From assembly GCA_019925105.1 (NCBI GenBank), contig JAHGAU010000010.1, positions 1,302,001 to 1,366,000 on the forward strand: 64,000 nucleotides of DNA. Direction: 5' to 3'. Positions within the stretch are counted from its first letter, which is position 1. Every line of letters starts with the position of its first letter. The DNA is from Niebla homalea. Its lineage: Eukaryota > Ascomycota > Lecanoromycetes > Lecanorales > Ramalinaceae. The notes under the pieces are model-generated. The model searched no databases and was not told the origin of the DNA. It was given only the letters and a program-made list of their open reading frames with translations. The position numbers were made by a program, and so were the translations under genes. Of the stretch, positions 1 through 10,300 are shown piece by piece.

Positions 1-31
1 ATTCAGCATCAGATGGCTTAAACCTTTGTAG

Positions 32-1087
32 GGATCTTCGCATCAAGGGGATACCAGCAGAGGTCAAAACAACTACGACAGACAGTCTTCACGCCAGCTC
101 CTTGCCCCTGCATCGGCCTCGATACCACGATATATCTTCGAGAATGACAAGTACTGGTACATCATTGAGTGCCAGATGGAGGATGGTCGCTGGTGGGAGC
201 TGTCGCGAACTTATCAAAAGTTCTATGATTTTCAAATCGCCCTGCTCCAACAATTCCCAAAGGAAGCGCAAACGCCAATCGGGGGCAAAAGGCTCCTCCC
301 CTTTATGCCCGGCCCTGTCACCTATGTCACCGATGCCATCTCCAATGGCCGTCGAGAAAGTCTGAACACCTACGTCAAAGAACTTCTGGCCCTGCCACCC
401 TACATCTCCAGATGCGACCTTGTGCGAGAATTGTTCGCCCCAAGAGAAGGGGATTATGAACTTGACCCCGACCGTGTGACCGAGAACTTCCGTCATTCGG
501 GAGGTTCCCAAATGTCCATGAACGGGGACATGTCGCGTACAGCATCGCGCCAATCGTCCCAAGGGCGGATGAACGGTGGCCCATCTAATGGCTATGGCAA
601 CATGGGGCCACCACCACAAAAAGTGTCGCAACAGCCGAACGGCATGGGTGGTACACATTACCGTCACCCGTCAGACATGGGTTATCAGCAGCAGCCGCAG
701 CCGCAGCCGCAGCAGGTCGTCAACCCCAAAGCCTCCACCCTCACCCAAGGCTCGTCAAACTCCTCCCACATCAATGCCTCGACCACCTCCCTCACCAACA
801 CCAATGGCGTCAGCAGCAGCAACGGCGGCAGCAACCCATCGGGCGCGATAAAAATCAAAGTCAACTTCCAGGACGAGACCATCGTCATCCGCGTCATGCA
901 CGACGTTAATTTCCAGCAGCTCCGTGATAAATGCAAGGAACGGCTGAAGATCCCGCCGCACGAGGAAGTCATGGTCAGCTACCGTGACGAACCGACAGGC
1001 CAGATCTGCGAGATGTTGAGCGATCGCGATCTGGACATGGCGCTCTCGCGGTGCCTCCGGTTGGTCATCTCGGTGCAGTATGTGTGA
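32..1087 (+). CDS. BEM1: Bem1-like polarity scaffold, 3' part (PX + PB1)
   Basis: This is the C-terminal 351 residues of a Bem1/Scd2-type scaffold, which links Cdc42, its exchange factor and PAK kinase at sites of polarised growth. The reading frame is open from about position 32, just after a likely acceptor (TTTGTAG), so the exon probably starts there and upstream exons with the SH3 domains lie outside the window. A PX domain begins near fragment residue 34 (KYWYIIECQMEDGRWWELSR) and runs to about 145. A Gln/Ser/Asn-rich linker follows. A PB1 domain fills the last 80 residues (IKIKVNFQDETIVIRV, then DRDLDMAL). PX followed by PB1 at the extreme C-terminus is the Bem1 order; NoxR-type PB1 proteins lack PX. 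The stop is TGA at 1085-1087. Identification is from domain order and is quite secure. Confidence 0.9.
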   Translation, partial: GSSHQGDTSRGQNNYDRQSSRQLLAPASASIPRYIFENDKYWYIIECQMEDGRWWELSRTYQKFYDFQIALLQQFPKEAQTPIGGKRLLPFMPGPVTYVTDAISNGRRESLNTYVKELLALPPYISRCDLVRELFAPREGDYELDPDRVTENFRHSGGSQMSMNGDMSRTASRQSSQGRMNGGPSNGYGNMGPPPQKVSQQPNGMGGTHYRHPSDMGYQQQPQPQPQQVVNPKASTLTQGSSNSSHINASTTSLTNTNGVSSSNGGSNPSGAIKIKVNFQDETIVIRVMHDVNFQQLRDKCKERLKIPPHEEVMVSYRDEPTGQICEMLSDRDLDMALSRCLRLVISVQYV

Positions 1088-2205
1088 AGAGGAGAGTGCC
1101 GTGTGTGAATGTGGGGCCTGGAAGAAAATCGAAAGCATAATGACTTATGGATTTAGCAAGGATGCGATTGGCTTGTGAGGAGGAGGAAAAGGAGAAAGAC
1201 GAGGATGACGCCAAGGAGGCCCAGAGGAAGAAACCTTTTTGTTGACGAACATTGATGAGATCAGCGTGCATGACTGGAGCGTGGGCTAGGGGGGCCAAAG
1301 TCTTCATTGCTTGTGCAGAGACAGCACACAGATCTCTCACTGGCTTGTCCATTGGACATCTACTTACCGCTATCAATGCAAGAGATGACCGGAGGCGCTG
1401 GCCCAAATAATACTCGAATTCTCGGCGATGGAAGGAGATCTTGCCATACCATGTGAAAGCGAAATAATGAGTGAGAAAAACACAATGGATACTCTTTGCT
1501 TCTCTGTTTGACGAATACTACACGGTTAACTGCCCGCAACGCATGCCAGGCTGTTGGCTTGTTCGGGGGCGGGCGAGGGCGGGAGATATCTGGCGTTGAT
1601 CAGGTCATAGCAGTGGGCTGCGGACAGAGCGTTTCCCATGGTTCAGGGACAGAGAGAGATTGCATGATTGCATTTTATTATAATATCAACCAATATATCG
1701 GTCAAAATACCTTATCCCACTTGGAAACGGTGACATTGCTCCACCACCTTTGCCCCTTGATATGAACCCGGCCCCCCTTTTCATAACCCTGGGGAGAAAT
1801 GTATAATAACATTTCATTTTGTTGGGGATCTTTGGCCTAGAGATGTTGCCATGCGAAAAGGCTTTAAATCACAACATGATGGTTGGAAACGTTGCTGTAT
1901 TCCATCGAAGTATAAGATATGTGCTCATCGTCTATCGAAATCGCTCAATTGCTCGTTGTATCATATATGGGTTGTGTTACTCAGAACATTTCGGCCAACT
2001 CGGAAGATGAAGATCTTCTCCACAAATTCGGTATATATTAAATAGATATTTCCCGATGTGGAAGATCCGTGCATTTCCATAAAACGAACACATCCTTCTC
2101 CAAAAACTATTGTTCCTCCAGATGATATCCCCACTCCATTCCTCCTCTCGTATGGAGGCCCTCGTGGGACAGAGTGTATATTTCTCTGTTCTTCCCCCCA
2201 TTGCT
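1088..2205. other. Convergent intergenic region, no gene seen
   Basis: This stretch lies between the Bem1-like gene (+) and the SMP-30-like gene (-) and should hold both 3' UTRs. Short open frames occur but none has recognisable protein content or plausible splicing. No RNA gene or repeat was seen. Confidence 0.6.
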
Positions 2206-3556
2206 TCAAATCCCCAACAACGCCCCCCTCGTCTCCGTGCCCAACTGCACCCTCCATAGCTTGTGCTCGCCCATGCACCAAATCTCCCCGTTCCTGCCGA
2301 AACAGAAGTTGCTGCACCCGCTCTCGATCTGGATCTTGCCGACCAGGGTCCCGCCACCGTTCCACACGTTGATCCCGTCCCCGCACGCCGCGTACACGTT
2401 GCCGAACACATCGCACTGCAAGCCGTTGGGGGCGCCCGTGTCCGCATAGCAGAAGACGCGCTTGTTGGCCAGAAAGGGCGCGCTGTGCTCCCACATCACG
2501 GTAAAGGCGTATACGGTGGCGGAGCGGCGGTAATCGGTCGTGCCGTCCCCGTGAATCAGGTCTGTATCGCTGATGTAGACGGTGTGTTCGTCCGGCGAGA
2601 AGGCCAAGCCTGACGGTCGCCCGAACCCATCCGCCACCACTCTGATATCTCCCGTTGCAGGGTCGAAGCGGTAGACCAGCTGGGGTAACTGCGGTTTCGG
2701 CCGGAAGCCGCGCTCGTAGCCGTAGATTGGGTCGGAGAACCAGATGGATCCGTCGGAGTGGACGATGACGTGGTGTGGGGAATTGAAGGGGCGGGAGTGG
2801 TAATTGTTCAGCAAGGTGACGGTCTTGTGTGGCCTTTTCGCTTCCATGTAGACCAAGCCTGAGGGTTCGCGCAGGGAGCCCTGGGCGCAGAGGATGAGTC
2901 CTTCGCGGTAATTGGTGCCCCCATTGGCCATGTAGTTACGCTCGGGGCAGCGGACCTTATCCCGCGTGAAGTCGGTGGGGGAGAACAGCTCGACCTTGGT
3001 GATGACGATGGTTTTCTGGCGGGTGGTCACGGCGTCGGGGGAGGTGTCCTCGATCTCATTGGAGGTGACGAATAGGGTGTTGGTGGGGGGGTGAAAGACG
3101 CCGGCTTCGTGAAAGTAGGGGGCGCGGGGGTCATCGATGAGGAGTTGTAGGGTGGGATCGGGGCCAAGGAGAGAGAGAAAGGAGTCATGGTATATCAAGA
3201 AGGGTTTTGGTTGAGGTGCTTGTGGTGGAACTACTTTCTGCCTGAGCGATTGAGCTGATTAGCAAGACAGCTCGATTGCCAGGTGGACGGCTATCTTACT
3301 GCCACAGAGCCTCGCTCTGCCTGTTGATCCTCTGCAGGTTTCGGCTATCCGACCAAGGCTGTTGAGAGTGGGAACGTCGCTGGGGAGGGTTGGCGGGTGA
3401 GGAAGGTCGAGAATTGGAGGCAGTCGAAGGTCGACCGCTATCCCGCTTGTTGTTGGAGGACTTTGAGGAATCGGAGAAGGAGACTTTGTGACCTGGCGAC
3501 AGATGGTTACCATCACTCGTGCTCGGTCTTGTCTTTAACCAATGATGCTGCGACAT
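2206..3556 (-). CDS. SMP-30/gluconolactonase-like protein
   Basis: A six-bladed beta-propeller of the SMP-30/gluconolactonase/LRE family, related to fungal lactonohydrolases. Proposed CDS: complement(2206..3241, 3300..3556), 430 residues, with a 58-nt intron (GTAAGA donor, CTAAT branch, CTCAG acceptor). Family signatures visible in the large exon include HEAGVFHP near the start of the propeller (the metal-binding Glu region), YREGLILCAQG, FNSPHHVIVHSDGSIWFSDP (Asn metal-ligand region) and SGLAFSPDEHTVYISDTD. The likely reaction is lactone hydrolysis with a divalent metal; the substrate cannot be told. The first exon encodes a Ser/Pro/Asn-rich stretch of about 85 residues not typical of the family. 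It joins in phase, but the true start could be inside exon 2 (no ATG there fits well) or in another upstream exon. The propeller call is firm; the N-terminus is not. Confidence 0.8.
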
Positions 3557-4984
3557 TCTGCTCAATCATGGATTATTGGCAGTGAAGGACTCGCGTCCGG
3601 ATGAGCAAGACGGAGTGAAGACTCGACGCGACGTGCGCCGCCGTTGTAATTCGACTCCAGGGGTCTGGACTCAGCGGGGTCATCCAGCAGGAGACGACAA
3701 AATGAGTTGGGTTGGTTGGGTACAGATGAGGCCGAGGTGCCCCGCGCGAAACATGTAAGCAAAAAGATGTCGTCGTTGACAAGGTGAAAGTACGATTTCG
3801 GTGATTTAGAGAGGAAGATGACACAATCGGGACAACAAGAAGGGACGTAGGTACATGATGCTGAAAGTTCTTTCGATATATCTTCTTGCCCCAAGGGTTC
3901 AGTGCCTTGAGTGCTTCGAGATTGTGCTGCGGGGCATGAGAAAGCCCAAAGTGGCACGACTAGACTGACCTTTGGCGCTGCCCCTTGTGCGTCTAGAGGC
4001 CGAACTCCCATAGCGCGAGACCATGGCTTGTGAAAAGGACTGAAGGTTGTCCAGTCCTCCGGCGAGGTTGTTGAATATTTGCATGTTGGAGAAGTTATTG
4101 TACAGAGAATGCCAGTATGTCCACGTGTTGCAGACGAATCAGATCCGAGAATGAGTGAGCTCCTTATACATTGCATCTTATGCATTGCATCTATTTGCGT
4201 CTTTCGCCAGTACCAGATCCATGGGTTTTGGACTACTAGTATTTCGTCATCTGCAGCACTCTAGGGAACCTCCAGCGGACCCATCCCGCCAAGCGCCCTG
4301 TCGGCGTGTCGCAGATCGTGGCTTGGCCGCTTGGGACGCCATTAACCCTGGACAGGAAGGAAAAGGCCACGAGGCGAATACTGGAACATGGTGGTAACCT
4401 GCTGCCGCTCGTCAATCGTTACCCAATGTTGGATTCTGCTCCCGGGAGCGGCAAGTACCTCCACTTTTCCACTTTTCACATCGTTATTCTGTCCAAGCAG
4501 ATTCAAAAATCAAAAACACTCGCACCAATCAGACCCACTTCATCTCCCAAGAGTCAAGACTTGCCTTCTCCATCCTCGCGTCTTTGCCGTAGGTCGTGCC
4601 GCTTGTGAGACATTCTTCACACTCAAGACACTCCAGTGTCCAGCAAGCTGCAAGCCTCAACAAGCATCTCCACGCCCCATAAGACACTATCTCAAGCGTA
4701 GCATTCCCTCCGCCTACAAAGCGCCAACAGCAGCATGCGAGCCGAATCATGCCGGGGCCATCTCGCCTTCAAGCTGTTGTTTCATCTTGCCAGACCCAGA
4801 GCTTCTACTGTTGCGCCTAGAAGATGACTTGCAGATTGAAGCTCCATCTTCTGCCCAGCATCACAGCATCAGTCCACACAGCGCCGCAGTCCTGTAGCTG
4901 CACCCAGCCTGTCCCTAGAAAAATGCTCGGTCGCAACTGACGTGCCATACTGCCATCCAATCCTTACCCATGCTCGATCCGCTG
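3557..4984. other. Intergenic, with one possible orphan exon at 3966-4084 (-)
   Basis: No complete gene was recognised. On the minus strand at 4084 an ATG opens a protein-like stretch (MQIFNNLAGGLDNLQSFSQA, then a basic Ser/Arg-rich tail) ending at a plausible donor, AAAG|GTCAGT, near 3966. This could be a first exon of the downstream SMP-30-like gene or of an unrecognised short gene, but I could not find an acceptor that joins it to the 3300-3556 exon in phase. The rest (4100-4984) shows no coding signal I trust. Confidence 0.35.
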
Positions 4985-6688
4985 TCACATCGAATCCTCC
5001 CTCCATCTAGACCGGACTCGCTGCCAGCCTTCCTTCTCGCCCAAGCCTCCACGGTGCTCCATTCCCAAGCCTCGCTCCACCCAATCTTGACTGCCCATCT
5101 CGCTGAGCCGGCTCAACGCCCTGGAAAAGGCAAATCTCTCTTCATCGCCGGAGAAGAGGCTGCTGTTTTTCAACATGTTCATGCTCATTCCCAGATCGTC
5201 CATCATCTGACGCATGATATCGTCCACGCCCTCATGATGATTGTCGTGTTTGACCGAGCCACTCTTGGTGCCGCCTTCGAGTGCCTCATCGACTTCGTCA
5301 GCTGACATGAAGAGCTGGAAGAGTGGGACCTCCGTTGTCAGAACAAGCTTGGCCCGGCTTTCATATGCGGCATCAATGAAGGTGATGAACCTGCGAGCCA
5401 GGTCGCGCGATCGGTGCGTCATTCCCGGAACGTTCGTGATGATGAAGGCATGATACGTGCGTGTTAGTTCGAGATAATCTGCGGCGCCTGTCGCCCGCCC
5501 AATCAGCTCGTCAAACGTGAACATGGCGGCGTCCCCGCTTGCCTTGGGGACTTCAATCTCCCGTCCCCAGACTTGATGCGTAGCTCGGTGAGGTGCATCT
5601 CTATCAAAGTCGCCTAGAAAGCGGAACCACTTGTCTGCGTGCGAGGTCGCTGCCTTGTCTAAAGGATGATGATAGACTCCTGAAGGGGGTCGCGGTATCT
5701 TTCGGTAGTCGGTGGTAGAATCCAAATTGAGCACGCGGAGTCGCGTTTTCAATAAATTTATACAAGGAATGAATGATGCGCGTTGAATGCCGTTCTTATA
5801 CAAATCGTCGGGGTGTCGATTCGAGGTCGTAACCAGCACGACCCCATGGGACATCAAACCTTCCAGAAGGCTAGGAATCTGATCAGTTCGAGCTGCATCG
5901 CATCAAGCGTCCTGCACCTACCCTCGGAGGATCATTGCATCTGCAACGTCTGTACATTGAAACTCATCAAAACATAAAACACTGCCCCTTTCTGCAAAGT
6001 CTGCCGCAACATACTGCACAGCATCCAAGTCGGTGCCGTGCTCCATCTTCATGGCATGCAACCGCTTATGTACATCTTGCATGAAGTTGTGAAAATGAAC
6101 CCGAGTCTTGGATGTAATATTGTGAGGCAGGGTGTCGTAAAACATGTCCATCAACATGGTCTTGCCGCTCCCCACATCCCCATACATGTACAAGCCTTTC
6201 GGCAGATTGGCGGGCAGCTGTGTGCGTCTCTTCTTGGGCTTCGGAGCGAAGAGAGAGCCGAGCAGGGACTGAGGCGCGGGCATGAGCGAGTCGATGGTCG
6301 GATGGACGACTTGGGGCGCTTGATAATCTTTGAGCATGTCATGAAGATCTTGCAGAGTCTGAACGATAGTCCGTTGGTGCTCATCTTCTCGAAGTGCTCC
6401 GGCCTGTAATCTGCTGTCATACTCATTCAGAGGCCCCCACATGTCTGGATTCGTATGCTGAACGGTAGCCATGCCGTGTTGTGGAATCCTCACATTGCGT
6501 GCGATGTGGTGGCTCGTAGTTGCCTTAGGTGATAGTCCCCCCAACCAAACATGCGTACCCCGTTGGTGTATAAGACATGTCCTCACACTCGGCCGCAAGG
6601 GCCAACGTCTAGCCCTCAGGACGCCAGAGCGTGACAAGGTGCGAGGAGCGAGTTTGAAGGCCAGAGGTAGTCGGGCAACTGCCAGCAT
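4985..6688 (-). CDS. AFG1: AFG1/LACE1-family mitochondrial ATPase
   Basis: Afg1/LACE1 is a mitochondrial P-loop ATPase tied to quality control of the inner membrane and of mitochondrially encoded respiratory subunits. CDS: complement(4985..5870, 5922..6688), 550 residues, with one 51-nt intron. Exon 1 starts with an Arg-rich, acid-free leader (MLAVARLPLAFKLAPRTLSR), a good mitochondrial presequence. Walker A is GDVGSGKTMLMD and Walker B is VLCFDEFQCTDVADAM. The intron falls right after ADAMILR; using the TAG acceptor restores the family sequence ILRGLLEGLMSHGVVLV. Exon 2 continues with TSNRHPDDLYKNGIQR and SFIPCI, both family hallmarks. The length suits fungal members. Identification is firm. 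Confidence 0.95.
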
Positions 6689-7385
6689 TTTCCAGATGAA
6701 CAGTGCATGCTTCTATCTTGAGCAGACGTAGCGATGCGTTGACCTATGTTGTTCTTGGGAAAGCGACACCTCAATGTCCCCATTGGATTCAGGAGGTTTT
6801 CGCATTCTAAGGCCTCCCTCTGATCTGGTACCGCCTCGGTTGTAGTTGGACAGTCATGGATATAAGGGTCAAGACCCGGATATAAAAACAACTGCACCAT
6901 CCCCGGATACTTTTCCGAGATTATCAAACAACCAAAGCTATAGGTATAGATGCAAACACAACACAGCTTTTGAACTCGACGGACTAATTTGGATCTTCAC
7001 TTCATATTAGGTCACTATGGACTGTCTACGTCAAATCTCAACCTCCTCTTGGCTTCCATTCGCGAAATAGGATCTCTTTGACAGAGTTTACAAACATGTG
7101 GCCGCTTTTCAACACGGAGACAAGTGGTGGGAAATTCCACCGTTTTGGTTGATGTAGATGCATAATATACACAGGATGCTGCATCATTCAGATAGCCGTA
7201 ATGGATCGCAGATCTATCCAGTTTAAAAACCGTATGGGGAATAATTTGGCTGAAAGCAAAATGTCGAATGTGACCAAGTATAGCAAGCATGTCGTGAGGC
7301 AGCGGTTTTCTGCTCCGGATTGCTGTCCTGAATATCTCAACAGGCCCACAAATGTTGCAATGCCCTCTCAGAGAAAGAAGGGCTC
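6689..7385. other. Intergenic, upstream of AFG1 and downstream of MSB2
   Basis: About 700 bases between the AFG1 start and the MSB2 stop, both on the minus strand. It should contain the AFG1 promoter and the MSB2 3' UTR. No coding exon or RNA gene was recognised. Confidence 0.55.
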
Positions 7386-10300
7386 CTAGTTCCACCCAAG
7401 AGAGTTCTCCGCCATGACTGGCGCTGAGATCTGCTGTCTGCCAGAGCTACCTCCACTCCGTCCGGAGCCTCTGGACGGTGCTCTATCATAGTAGGGGCTG
7501 ACGCTTCGCTCTCCACCCATGGCTCCAGACATGAGCGCAGCGCCCGCCGCAGGATCTGGGCCGACGTGCGACATCACTGGTGACGAATACATGCTTGGGC
7601 TTCGCAGATGCGATTGTCTTCGCTTCTTGTATCTCCGCGCGACGAAGAACATGGCGGCACCGTAAGCAGCCGCACCGCAGACAACTCCAACCCCTATGCC
7701 CACGCTACTGGCTTTGACAGGCGGGGAACCACCAATATCACCTCCAACGGGAGCTCCGCCTTGGTCCGAGGGCGAGGCTGAAGGAGTCCCGCCATTGGTT
7801 GCAGTCCCGCCTTCCGTTGTATTCTCCGCACGTATGGGGATAGCATTGTTGATCATGCTGCACAGTGTCTTGACACTTGCATCAGGATTGTTGTAGAACT
7901 TGTCTGATGGCGTATGCAAAGCCAAGCTGAGCGTATCGACAAGGCCGCTGGGAACCCAGGCAAGAGCGAGCGTGGTCACATAATGAAGATCTTGGGTAGT
8001 GTCCATCGCCTGCAAAGTCTGCATAGTCACGTTTGAAAGGTCTATTCCGAGCCCATAAGCAATCCCCTGAGGAAGGTAATGGAAAATTTGGTCCCGAGAC
8101 TCTTGGTGCTTCCAAACAAAGTCATAGTTGAGAGGGTACAAGAAACCAATCTGGATAAGGTCGGTGTTTTCTGGTTGCTTAGCAGGCCCGGTATTCGGGT
8201 AGAGGACGAGTGGGACACCTGTGGGCAAGCCCGTGGACATGCTTGAGGTACCGCTGGGTGGGGGGACAGATGACGGGGCGTAAGTAATACTCGAAGGGAC
8301 CGGCTGCACTGTATTCGAGTCGTAAGCTGTTGGCTTCTGGGTGAAGGGACCTTTTCCGTCAGAGGGGTAGACCTGCTGCGAAGTCGCGACAGGGCCAGCG
8401 GTGGGGACAGGGGATACTTGAGAAGGAGCGGGAGAGCCTGACAAAGCTGGTGCACCAGGATTGGAGGATTGTGATGCACCAGGATTGGTCGATGGGGTAA
8501 TCGCGCCTGGGTTGCCTGCCGTTCCTTGACTAGAGGAGCCAGAAAGAGGGGCGAGCGGAACGACTTGGCCGTTGCGAAGAGTGCTGGACGGGGGTGGCGT
8601 ACCGGCAGATGAATTGTCCCCAGAGTCCGATGGTTGATGATAGACTTCAGGAGGGTGCTGAGAAGGTGTACCAGAGGATGAAGGGATGGGTACGACCTCT
8701 CCGTTCGGCAGAGTGGATGAGCCCACCGCAGGAGGAGTACTCGAGAATCTGGGAGGCTGTCCTGAACCAGTGCCAGCCTCTAAACCACTGGTAGCAGCGG
8801 GGATTGGTAAAACACCCGGGATGGTCGGTGATACTGGTGAGGCTGTATTCACACCCGAAGCGGTTGCAGCAGGATTTTGTATTGGCTCTCCATTCGAGGT
8901 TATAGCCGCAGCAATACCGCCCAGCCCACCAGCAAGGCTATTGGAAACTTGCGATACTAGGCTCTGAGCGGTCTGCGCAGGATTAGGTATCAAAAACCCG
9001 TTTGAAGTGATCGAGGCTGGAGTTATGGCTGGAATGCCGGTATTCAAGCTGCCAACACTGGGTCCTGTGTACAGAGGATTCGATACCAGGACCCCATTTG
9101 ATGTGACTGACTGCGCAATTTCTCCAACAACACCAGTCAAACTTTGACCCAGACTGCTGATGACTTGGGGCCCATTGCTAGGGTTGGGAATGACAATGCC
9201 ATTAGAGGTAACCGACGGAAGTATTTGTTCGACAGCGGAGGTGACCGAGTCGTCGGCATTGCTGACGCCCAAACTGCCTGCTAAACTCGATGCGGTGTCC
9301 GAGACTTGGCCAGCAACAGATGTCGCTGCAGGATTCAAGACAAGAACACCATTCGACGTAACAGATTGTGGGATGGCTGGGCTTACAACCGTTCCAATAT
9401 TGCCGATCTCCTTCGAAGCAGTGTCAAGTATTTGGCCGGCAGCAGAAGTCACAATCGGATTTGCCACGAGGACTCCGTTTGAGCTGATGGATTGAGGACC
9501 GAGATTGGCTATTGCTTGAGAGGCGGTGTCGAATATCTGACCTGCTGCAGCAGTCACTGTAGGATTTGCCACGAGGATTCCATTTGATGTAATAGACTGT
9601 GGGATGACTCCAGTTGCTGCTGTCGCAACATTGCCTATTGCTTGGGTAGCAGTGGCGACCACTTGACCTGCAGCTTGAGTAGCAGTATTCACAATTTGAC
9701 CTGCTCCCTGGGTAGCAGTATCAACGGCTTGTCCTACAGCCTGAGTAGCTGTGTCAACGGCCTGGCCTGCAGCTTGAGTAGCAGTATTCACAATTTGACC
9801 TGCTCCCCGGGTAGCAGTATCAACAGCTTGTCCTACAGCCTGAGTAGCTGTGTCAACGGCCTGACCTACAGCTTGGGTAGCAGTATTAACCGCTTGGCCT
9901 GCGGCTTGGGTAGCCGTATTGACAACTTGACCTGCAGCCTGGGTAGCAGTATTGACCACTTGTCCTGGAGCTTGAGTAGCAGTATTCACAATTTGACCTG
10001 CTCCCTGGGTAGCCGTATCAACAGCCTGTCCTACAGCCTGAGTAGCTGTGTTAACGGCTTGACCTGCTCCCTGGGTAGCAGTATCAACGGCTTGTCCTAC
10101 AGCCTGAGTAGCCGTGTCGACCGCTTGACCTGCAGCTTGAGTAGCAGTATTCACAATTTGTCCTGCTCCCCGGGTAGCCGTATCAACAGCCTGTCCTACA
10201 GCCTGAGTAGCTGTGTTAACGGCTTGACCTGCGGCTTGGGTAGCCGTATTGACCACTTGTCCTGCAGCTTGAGTAGCAGTATTCACAATTTGACCTGCAG

